The notes beneath the pieces are model-generated. The model worked only from the letters and a program-made list of their open reading frames with translations. It had not been told where the DNA came from and did not search any database. DNA of 64,000 nt from Paenibacillus thermotolerans (GTDB lineage Bacteria; Bacillota; Bacilli; Paenibacillales; YIM-B00363). The position numbers and the translations under genes are program-made. Below are positions 58,284-64,000 of the stretch, one piece after another. The stretch lies in the NCBI RefSeq assembly GCF_028745515.1, contig NZ_JAQZSG010000002.1:124001-188000 (forward strand), in the 5' to 3' direction. Numbering within the stretch: position 1 is the stretch's first letter; every line of letters starts with the position of its first letter.

Positions 58284-58853
58284 ATGAACGCAAAAACGTT
58301 GGTGCTCGCAATATGGAATTTGATCGATCCGATTTATTTCAGGTGCTCCCGGCTTCAGAATGTGGGCGACTCGGGCACGGTCCGGAACATTTTGCGGGTC
58401 AGGCTGTCTACATATAGAGGGAAAAACATTACGCTTTCCGACGGTACCGATATCAACAGGGGCGACATTTTGGTGAAAATTCATCTACACAATGTCGAGC
58501 TTCTCCGCAATATGCTTTATATTAACAATGAGGTCGTGAAGGGGAAGCTGATTTACCGGAGAATGGAAGCTTCCTTGCCGAAGCTCGCCGAGTACGTTAT
58601 CAATCATCCAAAGGCCGATCGCATTAAAGCGGTGATGGGCATTTCGATGTTGGGCAAGGGCAGTCAATTTCTCGGCTTCGAGACGCATCCGCTGACCAGC
58701 CATTATTACAAAGTATTGAAGTGGCTGATGCAGTTCGCGCTTTACGCGCTTTTCGTCTCGCAGCCGTATAAATCGTTTCGAAGGCAGTCGATCCGATATT
58801 TGATGATGTCCAAGCGGACATTGCTCGAGAGATATTCGCCTTCAACACAATAG
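58284..58853 (+). CDS. YkoP-like protein
   Basis: A 189-residue protein. LSTYRGKNITLSDGTDINRGDILVKIHLHNVELL and the C-terminal basic part resemble B. subtilis YkoP and the C-terminal domain found on some polysaccharide deacetylases of Paenibacillus; its function is not known to me. One moderately hydrophobic stretch near 150-165 (LMQFALYALFV) could be a membrane helix. GGGAGCGC lies before the ATG. The acryloyl-CoA reductase-type gene follows 21 bases later and may share its transcript. Confidence 0.55.
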   Translation: MNAKTLVLAIWNLIDPIYFRCSRLQNVGDSGTVRNILRVRLSTYRGKNITLSDGTDINRGDILVKIHLHNVELLRNMLYINNEVVKGKLIYRRMEASLPKLAEYVINHPKADRIKAVMGISMLGKGSQFLGFETHPLTSHYYKVLKWLMQFALYALFVSQPYKSFRRQSIRYLMMSKRTLLERYSPSTQ

Positions 58854-58874
58854 AACTGAATCGAGGGGAAAGCG

Positions 58875-59876
58875 ATGGAACCGTTTGAAGCGCTCATAGT
58901 CGATCAATTCGGAGAGAAGGTGTCTGCGGAAATCCGCCGAATGACGGTGAACGATTTACCTCCGGGGGAGCTGTTGATCCGGGTCGCTTATTCCAGCGTG
59001 AATTTTAAAGACGCGCTGGCTTGCAGTCCGAACGGGAACATCGTAAAGCGTTATCCGTTTGTCCCCGGCATCGATTTGGCAGGCAGCGTAGCGGCGAGCG
59101 CGGACGCCGGCTTTCGCGAAGGCGACGAGGTGCTCGTGACCGGGTATGAGCTCGGCGTCACGCATTACGGCGGCTTCAGCGGCTTCGCGCGCGTTCCGGC
59201 GGGCTGGGCGGTCCGTCTGCCGCGGGGGCTGACGCTGAAGGAAGCGATGATTTACGGAACCGCCGGGTTTACGGCGGCGCTGTCCGTTCAAGCGCTTCAG
59301 GATAGCGGGCTCCGTCCGGAGCAAGGACCTGTGCTTGTTACCGGAGCGACGGGCGGGGTAGGGAGCGCGGCGGTGGCGATTCTCGCCAAGCTGGGCTACG
59401 AGGTTGTTGCGAGCAGCGGAAAGGCGGACTTGAAGCCTTATTTGCTCGGGCTCGGCGCGAACCGGGTCATCGCAAGGGAAGAGCTCATTCCCGAGAAGCT
59501 GCGGGCTTTGGATAAGCAGGTTTGGGCCGGGGCGGTCGATTGCGTCGGCGGGCGAACGCTGTCAGCGATATTGCCGTCGCTTGCCTACGGCGGGGCGGTT
59601 GCGGCCAGCGGGTTGACGGGAGGAGCCGAGCTGTCGGCTACCGTATATCCTTTTATTCTTCGGGGAGTTCGTCTGATCGGCATCGACTCCGTCCAAACGC
59701 CGATGGACAAGCGCAAACAAATATGGGAGCTGCTTTCCTCCGATTTTAAACCGGCGGGCTTGCAGGATATGCATAGCGAAATATCGCTGGCGCAGGTGCC
59801 GGAAGCCGTGCAGCGGATGTTGCGGGGGGAGTCCGTCGGCAGGACCGTTGTGGCAATGAAACAGCCCGGACCGTAA
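58875..59876 (+). CDS. YhdH/YhfP-type NADPH oxidoreductase (acryloyl-CoA reductase-like)
   Basis: A 333-residue zinc-free medium-chain dehydrogenase. VNFKDALACSPNGNIVKRYPFVPGIDLAG at residues 35-63, GYELGVTHYGGFSGFARV near 92-109 and the NADPH fold VLVTGATGGVGSAAVAILAKLGYEVVASSGK near 153-183 match the YhdH/YhfP (AcuI) family. Members reduce acryloyl-CoA or quinones with NADPH. GAGGGGAAAG precedes the ATG. It is closed by a bidirectional terminator. Confidence 0.88.
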   Translation: MEPFEALIVDQFGEKVSAEIRRMTVNDLPPGELLIRVAYSSVNFKDALACSPNGNIVKRYPFVPGIDLAGSVAASADAGFREGDEVLVTGYELGVTHYGGFSGFARVPAGWAVRLPRGLTLKEAMIYGTAGFTAALSVQALQDSGLRPEQGPVLVTGATGGVGSAAVAILAKLGYEVVASSGKADLKPYLLGLGANRVIAREELIPEKLRALDKQVWAGAVDCVGGRTLSAILPSLAYGGAVAASGLTGGAELSATVYPFILRGVRLIGIDSVQTPMDKRKQIWELLSSDFKPAGLQDMHSEISLAQVPEAVQRMLRGESVGRTVVAMKQPGP

Positions 59877-59895
59877 AGGCCGGGCTGTTTCATTA
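59856..59895. terminator. Bidirectional terminator
   Basis: AATGAAACAGCCCGG pairs perfectly with CCGGGCTGTTTCATT across ten bases, covering the stops of both converging genes. Confidence 0.9.
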
Positions 59896-60567
59896 CCATT
59901 CAACGCCGAACGATTGGGCGAATGCGTCCATCGCACTCGACATTTTCGGCTGCTGCGCCGCCGGTTCTTGTATTTTATGCTCCTGCGGCTTGAACTCGAT
60001 TACGTTGCTTCCCGGTTGCTTTGCCTGTCTGGTCAGCCGGTAATCGGTGCCGAACACCTCGGCGAATTCTTTGCTTTCTTGTCTTCTGATTTTCCGTGCC
60101 TCTTTGCGCAGCGGAGCCGTATCGTACAATTTGCGTTCCTGGGCGGTTTGCGGAATGACGGCCGGAACGTCCGTCGGCTTCCCGTCGTCTCCGAGCGCAA
60201 CGAAGGTCAGGAACGATGTCGCGCATACTTTGCGCTCGCCGGACAGCAGATCCTCGGTGACGACCCGGACGAAAATTTCCATGGACGTTTTGTGCGTCCA
60301 CGTTACGAATGCGGTCAAGCAAACGGCATCGCCCTTTTTCACCGGGTGCAGAAAGTCCACGGAGTCGGTCGATGCCGTAACGACAGGGCGTCGCGCATGT
60401 CTGGTTGCGGCGATGGTCGCCACATCGTCGATGTAGGCCATCAGCTTTCCGCCGAAGATGGTGCCGTGATGATTCGTGTCGGGCGGCAGAACGATGGATG
60501 CTTTTATCGTATACGATTCGCTCGCGGGCTTCGCAGCCGATCTCGGCGATTCATTGCTAATAATCAT
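59893..60567 (-). CDS. Acyl-CoA thioesterase (hotdog fold)
   Basis: A 224-residue hotdog-fold thioesterase. TNHHGTIFGGKLMAYIDDVATIAATRHARRPVVTASTDSVDFLHPVKKGDAV at residues 31-82 contains the catalytic Asp/Asn region of the YkhA/acyl-CoA hydrolase family. The C-terminal 70 residues are polar and poorly ordered in appearance, longer than in most relatives. The ATG at 60567 follows GAAAGAAGG. It is divergent from a LysR gene 134 bp away, which may control it. Confidence 0.88.
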   Translation of the reverse strand: MIISNESPRSAAKPASESYTIKASIVLPPDTNHHGTIFGGKLMAYIDDVATIAATRHARRPVVTASTDSVDFLHPVKKGDAVCLTAFVTWTHKTSMEIFVRVVTEDLLSGERKVCATSFLTFVALGDDGKPTDVPAVIPQTAQERKLYDTAPLRKEARKIRRQESKEFAEVFGTDYRLTRQAKQPGSNVIEFKPQEHKIQEPAAQQPKMSSAMDAFAQSFGVEW

Positions 60568-60701
60568 GTTTTCATACCTTCTTTCAAAAGTTGCACAAAT
60601 AAATGTACACGAACTCGGTGCATGAGTAAAATACATAATATGAATGGTTTTCATTCGTTTTCTCTATATCAATGGGATTCGTTAAGGGAGCCGTGACTGC
60701 C

Positions 60702-61604
60702 ATGGACATTCGCCAGTTAACGTATTTTATCGAGGTCGCCAGGTTTCTCAGCTTCACCAAAGCGGCCGAGCATCTGCACATCACGCAGCCGACGCTGTCC
60801 AAAATGATCAAAACGATGGAGGAGGAGCTTGGCGTCGCTTTGTTCGACAGAAGCGGAAAGCACGTCGAGCTGACCGATGCGGGGGAGGCCATTCTGCGGT
60901 CGGCAAAGCACATCGTGAAGTCGCTCGACGAGCTGTCCGCGGAGCTGAACAATTTGATGAAAATCAAGAAGGGGAAGCTCAGGCTCGGCATTCCTCCGAT
61001 GATCGGCGGCTATTTCTTCTCATCCGTCATCGACCGGTTTCATAAAGCTTATCCTCATATTCAGCTGCAGCTGGTCGAGAAGGGCGGCAGGCGCATCGAA
61101 TCGGATGTGGTTCACGGCGAGCTGGATGCCGGGCTCGTCATTTTGCCGGTGGGCGATGAGAGCAAGTTTCATATTATGCCGTGCCTGGAAGAAAACTTAA
61201 TGCTTGTCGCACATGCGGGCCATCCGCTGGGGGAGCGGAAAAAAGTGCAGCTGCTCGAGCTTGAGAACGAATCGTTCATTATGTTTCACGAGGATTTCAC
61301 CGTGCATCACCTGATTAAGGACGCTTGCCTGGACGCCGGCTTCAACCCCCAAATCGTGTTCGAGAGCTCGCAATGGGATTTTATGACCGAGCTCGCGGCC
61401 ACCGGCTTCGGAATCGCCCTGCTGCCGGAAGGCATATGCCGGACACTGGATTCGAGAAGGTTCCGCACCGTTCCTCTCGTTCAGCCGTCCATTCCATGGC
61501 GGTTGTCGATGATCTGGACGAAGGATAAATACATGTCGTTTGCGGCGAGGGAATGGGTAAAGTTTATGGAGACGCAGGGCTTTTCGGCGCCGGAGAAACC
61601 GTAG
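60702..61604 (+). CDS. LysR family transcriptional regulator
   Basis: A 300-residue LysR-type regulator. The N-terminal winged helix reads MDIRQLTYFIEVARFLSFTKAAEHLHITQPTLSKMIKTMEEELGVALFDRSGKHVELTDAG; the rest is the effector-binding domain with KGKLRLGIPPMIGG and PLGERKKVQLLELENESFIMF. It resembles CidR/CzcR-like members. The ATG at 60702 follows GGGAGCC. It stands divergent from the thioesterase gene and ahead of a small monooxygenase-type gene. The effector is unknown. Confidence 0.9.
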   Translation: MDIRQLTYFIEVARFLSFTKAAEHLHITQPTLSKMIKTMEEELGVALFDRSGKHVELTDAGEAILRSAKHIVKSLDELSAELNNLMKIKKGKLRLGIPPMIGGYFFSSVIDRFHKAYPHIQLQLVEKGGRRIESDVVHGELDAGLVILPVGDESKFHIMPCLEENLMLVAHAGHPLGERKKVQLLELENESFIMFHEDFTVHHLIKDACLDAGFNPQIVFESSQWDFMTELAATGFGIALLPEGICRTLDSRRFRTVPLVQPSIPWRLSMIWTKDKYMSFAAREWVKFMETQGFSAPEKP

Positions 61605-61653
61605 AAATTTAGGAAGTATGGAGCGTTTGTACACGTATAGGGAGGGAAGCTTG

Positions 61654-61983
61654 ATGTCAAAGCTGTCTAATACGCCGCAGCCGCCGTATTACGCGGTTAT
61701 TTTTACATCGGAACGAACCGAAGGGGATAAAGGGTACGCGGCGATGGCGGAGCGAATGGTGGAGCTGGCGGCAGCGATGCCCGGTTTTTTGGGCGAGGAA
61801 AGCGCGCGGGATCCGGAAGGCTTCGGTATTACCGTGTCGTATTGGGAATCGCTCGATGCCGTCAAAGCGTGGAAGGAGCATACGGCGCACATGGCCGCCC
61901 AAGAGAAGGGCAAGTCTGAGTGGTATCGCACCTATGCGTTAAGAGTAGCCAAGGTGGAACGGCAAAGCTTTTTTGAAATGTAA
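61654..61983 (+). CDS. Antibiotic biosynthesis monooxygenase (ABM) domain protein
   Basis: A 109-residue protein with the ABM dimeric alpha-beta barrel. PPYYAVIFTSERTEGDKGYAAMAERMVELAAAMPGFLGEESARDPEGFGITVSYWESLDAVKAWKEHTAHMAAQEKG is the typical pattern, including PGFLG and SYWESLDAVKAWK. GGGAGGG precedes the ATG at 61654. Family members are small oxygenases or heme-degrading enzymes, and some have no known activity; this one has no extra motif to tell. It begins 49 bases after the LysR gene. Confidence 0.85.
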   Translation: MSKLSNTPQPPYYAVIFTSERTEGDKGYAAMAERMVELAAAMPGFLGEESARDPEGFGITVSYWESLDAVKAWKEHTAHMAAQEKGKSEWYRTYALRVAKVERQSFFEM

Positions 61984-62017
61984 GCTTTAACTTGACAGAC
62001 ACGAATGGAGTGAGTTC

Positions 62018-63115
62018 ATGATGCTGAAGTCGGCATGGTTTATCCCGCTTATCGCCGCCGCATTCTCGCTGCTTCCTTCTTGCATCGACTCGGAGCCTGC
62101 TTCTTCCGGTGAGAGAGCGGCGCCGGTTTCCGGTAGTGAAGCGGGAACTGCGGGCGCATATACGGTGTTGGCGGAGAAGCTGCGCGCGCCGTGGTCGATC
62201 GCTTTCGACGAGGATGCCGTGCTCATTAGCGAAAGGCCGGGCTTCATCGTTACCGTAAAGGATCAAGCGCTTGTCCGAAAGCCGGTGCGGCTGGCCAAGA
62301 CGCTGTTCAACAAAGGCGAGGCGGGTTTTCTCGGGTTTGTGCTTTCGCCCGATGTTTCCGAATCGAGACGGGCATATGCATACCATTCCTATGAGGAAAA
62401 AGGCCGCGTGCTTAATCGGGTAGTGCTGCTGGAGGAAAAGAAAGACGAATGGGTTGAGGTACAGGCGCTTCTCGAGCAAATTCCGGGGAGAAACATTCAT
62501 AACGGCGGAAGACTCACCATCGGACCGGATCGGCTTCTTTACATTACGACAGGAGATGCGGGAGAAGAGGAGCTTGCGCAGCGGAAAACCAGCCTGGCAG
62601 GCAAAATATTGCGGATGGCGCCGGACGGCAACATTCCGGAGAGCAATCCGTTCCCGGGCTCGTATGTTTACTCGTACGGTCACCGGAACCCCCAAGGCAT
62701 CGCATGGGACAGCGAAGGCGCCATGTTCGGCTCGGAGCACGGCCCCTCGGGCCGTCCCGGAGGACACGACGAGCTGAATTCGATCGAGCCGGGAGGCAAT
62801 TACGGCTGGCCGGAAATCATCGGCGACGAGCGGCGCGAAGGGATGGCGGCACCGATATTCCATACGGGGGATGTCGCGATTGCGCCTTCCGGCATTGCGG
62901 CGGATCCGGAAAACAGGCTGTTGGTCGCCGCCCTAAGAGGGGAAAGGCTTTTCCGGTTCGATCCTGCAAACGGCAAGCTGGAAGTATTGCTCGAGCGCGA
63001 AGGAAGACTTCGAGACGTAAAATTCCACGAAGGGAACATTTACGTCATTACGAACAATACCGACGGAAGAGGAGAGCCTTCGGAAGCGGACGACCGGCTG
63101 CTGATGCTGCGCTAA
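62018..63115 (+). CDS. PQQ-dependent sugar dehydrogenase-like lipoprotein
   Basis: A 365-residue exported protein. The signal peptide ends LLPSC, a lipobox with the acylated Cys near residue 22, so it should be anchored outside. The six-bladed propeller shows NIHNGGRLTIGPDRLLYITTGDAG, SYGHRNPQGIAWD and GHDELNSIEPGGNYGWPEI, the motifs of the soluble aldose sugar dehydrogenase (YliI) family that uses PQQ. A TCATGATG start leaves the first of two Met as alternatives. No PQQ synthesis genes are seen nearby. Confidence 0.88.
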   Translation: MMLKSAWFIPLIAAAFSLLPSCIDSEPASSGERAAPVSGSEAGTAGAYTVLAEKLRAPWSIAFDEDAVLISERPGFIVTVKDQALVRKPVRLAKTLFNKGEAGFLGFVLSPDVSESRRAYAYHSYEEKGRVLNRVVLLEEKKDEWVEVQALLEQIPGRNIHNGGRLTIGPDRLLYITTGDAGEEELAQRKTSLAGKILRMAPDGNIPESNPFPGSYVYSYGHRNPQGIAWDSEGAMFGSEHGPSGRPGGHDELNSIEPGGNYGWPEIIGDERREGMAAPIFHTGDVAIAPSGIAADPENRLLVAALRGERLFRFDPANGKLEVLLEREGRLRDVKFHEGNIYVITNNTDGRGEPSEADDRLLMLR

Positions 63116-63123
63116 CGATATGT

Positions 63124-63294
63124 TTAACCGTGGTAGGTGCCTGTCGGTTCGTTCAGCACCCACTCCAGCAGCAGGATTTGCTCGTCAAGCCTGTCGATCT
63201 GCTCGGCGGTTGCCGCATCCTCTTTAGAGACGAGGGATTCCTTCCGCATCATCAGCTCGTTCAGCTTTCGCTTAATCTGGTTTTCCGTTCGCAT
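63124..63294 (-). CDS. Small coiled-coil protein
   Basis: A 56-residue protein, MRTENQIKRKLNELMMRKES and on, ending NEPTGTYHG, with a heptad pattern over most of its length suggesting a helical hairpin. AAGGAG lies 12 bases before the ATG at 63294. It is short but the spacing, composition and directed reading on the same strand as the next upstream gene make it likely to be real. It ends nine bases from the stop of the convergent sugar dehydrogenase. Function unknown. Confidence 0.6.
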   Translation of the reverse strand: MRTENQIKRKLNELMMRKESLVSKEDAATAEQIDRLDEQILLLEWVLNEPTGTYHG

Positions 63295-63338
63295 GTGCGG
63301 GATTTCGCTCCTTTTGGCTTCAAGTTACTGTCATTATA

Positions 63339-63485
63339 CTACATGCAGGAGCGGTGTCCGCACTGCGGGCAGGCGATGCATACGGCGGAGGAAGCGTCGG
63401 CGGGCACGGCAATCGGGTATTGGCAGCATTCGCAGGGCAGCAGCTTGAACTCCGGTTTGTTTTCCTTCGTTTGTTTATTCGTCAT
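63339..63485 (-). CDS. Small zinc-ribbon protein
   Basis: A 48-residue protein. CECC (residues 18-21) and CPQC (39-42) with CIAC (36-39) and a final CM give a compact Cys-rich ribbon that should bind zinc. I chose the ATG at 63485, behind AAGGTG; the frame is open further upstream. It lies between the 56-residue gene and a LexA-type promoter on the same strand, so it may be the first gene of a damage-induced transcript. Confidence 0.65.
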   Translation of the reverse strand: MTNKQTKENKPEFKLLPCECCQYPIAVPADASSAVCIACPQCGHRSCM

Positions 63486-63514
63486 CGTCAATGACACCTT
63501 ATCGTTTGGGCGAA

Positions 63515-63700
63515 TTAGCAACACTACGAGTTGCTATCGGCCCGTTTTTGAACCTGTTGGGGAAATTAGCAACACTACGAGTTGCTATGGGTGCGATTCC
63601 GGGCCGGAAATGGCGATGTTCCGTTGAATAATAACTCACAGTGTTGCTAAAAAATCGGTGCGCCGGTTTTTATGTCGAATAGCATTCTGTAGTGTTGTTA
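63515..63700. repeat. TTAGCAACAC-family intergenic repeat
   Basis: Words TTAGCAACACTAC with TAGCAAC/GTTGCTA arms begin at 63515 and 63566, 51 bp apart. The reverse word ends with GTGTTGCTA at 63641 and GTGTTGTTA at 63692, again 51 bp apart. The two-direct, two-inverted layout equals that of the TAACGGACA elements. Confidence 0.82.
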
Positions 63701-63716
63701 TTTCCTTGTCGCGTTA

Positions 63717-63745
63717 ATTATAGAACAAATGTTCTCTTATTTCAA
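63717..63745 (-). promoter_or_regulatory. LexA-controlled promoter
   Basis: On the minus strand TTGAAA (63740-63745) and TATAAT (63717-63722) are 17 bases apart. The spacer holds AGAACAAATGTTCT (63722-63735), whose core GAAC-N4-GTTC fits the Firmicute LexA/DinR box. Transcription would run through the repeat into the zinc-ribbon gene. Confidence 0.72.
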
Positions 63746-63775
63746 TCGCCTTATGCTCGCTTAAACACAACAAAA

Positions 63776-63810
63776 ATCCCGAGCTGCGCGGGCGATGCGC
63801 ATATCGGGAT
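63776..63810 (-). terminator. Intrinsic terminator after the right-edge gene
   Basis: ATCCCGA pairs with TCGGGAT across a 21-base loop, with T residues following on the minus strand. Confidence 0.8.
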
Positions 63811-63837
63811 CGCTTGAAATCCGGCGTACTGCGTACT

Positions 63838-64000
63838 TCACTGGCGAAGCCGGTCGCGGGAAAACTCTCTGTCCGTCTTTTTGCCGGAGCCGTACTGCAA
63901 ATAGTTAGGACGGCCTTTTCCTTGGAGCGCAGGATTGTGCGTAGTAGGGTCGTTGCGAAGCTGGCCTTGCTGGTTGTAATAAGGATGGTACTGCGACCGG
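63838..64000 (-). CDS. C-terminal fragment of an unknown protein
   Basis: The last 53 codons of a gene cut by the right edge. The end is polar and rich in Gln, Asn, Tyr and Arg (YHPYYNQQGQLRNDPTTHNP, then SGKKTDREFSRDRLRQ). The Tyr/Gln-rich style recalls spore coat or outer-surface proteins but is no more than suggestive. A terminator follows it. Confidence 0.6.
   Translation of the reverse strand, partial: RSQYHPYYNQQGQLRNDPTTHNPALQGKGRPNYLQYGSGKKTDREFSRDRLRQ

Noticed and set aside
59914-60696. A 260-codon plus-strand frame over the thioesterase
   Set aside because: Antisense to a clear hotdog thioesterase and without family resemblance.

Overview
The window looks like a chromosomal segment of a spore-forming Firmicute of the Paenibacillaceae type (Paenibacillus, Cohnella or a close relative). 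This rests on spore coat genes of the CotF, CotS and YheC/D types, on many Bacillus subtilis-like gene pairs and operons (yfmP-yfmO, ydjFGHI, yhgD-yhgE, yjlC-yjlD, opuA, ykoEDC), on strong AGGAGG-type ribosome sites with frequent GTG and TTG starts, and on G/C-rich codon use. No rRNA, tRNA, phage, insertion sequence or CRISPR array was recognised; the content is mostly ordinary core and accessory metabolism with unusually rich regulation in the gaps.

Layout. 1-6.4 kb: a zinc-ribbon fragment, a MerR-MFS efflux pair, and a four-gene membrane-stress operon (short PspA, zinc-ribbon protein, TPM protein, SPFH protein) behind a sigma-W-like promoter. 6.4-9 kb: repeat-rich spacer, then a cyclic di-GMP riboswitch with terminator in front of a sigma-70 family factor, a decayed alkA remnant and a YheC/D gene. 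9-18 kb: udk, phosphate transport (DUF47 protein and Pit), a TetR-YhgE unit with two identical operators, a PspC-PspA pair, and a Rex-boxed DUF1641-NDH-2 operon. 18-26 kb: small membrane proteins, a structured minus-strand leader, MarR-MFS, a two-component system, and coat proteins. 26-33 kb: an osmoadaptation island with a cyclic di-AMP riboswitch ahead of a KamA-family radical SAM enzyme and a BCCT betaine transporter, then a GbsR-type regulator divergent from the OpuA ABC transporter. 33-41 kb: cold shock protein, Fur-boxed ferric iron transporter, two CotS-type kinases, a PerR-Dps pair with matching boxes, and two nitroreductases. 41-47 kb: a thiamine salvage locus, thiMDE and the ykoEDC ECF transporter facing each other, each behind its own TPP riboswitch. 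47-51 kb: a winged-helix regulator, an MFS protein and an aldo/keto reductase. 51-53 kb: a 1.3 kb minisatellite and a cluster of TTGTCA words. 53-64 kb: a MacAB-type efflux operon with an ECF sigma factor, an alkyltransferase-like protein, a secreted coiled-coil protein behind an attenuator, oxidoreductase, thioesterase, LysR and sugar dehydrogenase genes, and small genes behind a LexA-type promoter.

The most unusual material is non-coding. Several gaps hold elements built from units of about 50 bp, each carrying a short word, arranged as two direct copies followed by two inverted copies; three word families are present. Together with the c-di-GMP riboswitch on a sigma factor gene, the KamA enzyme with an altered active-site motif under c-di-AMP control, the hairpin array at 18.45-18.57 kb and the minisatellite, these are the best leads for something new. 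All calls come from reading the sequence and from remembered family knowledge; no search was run.
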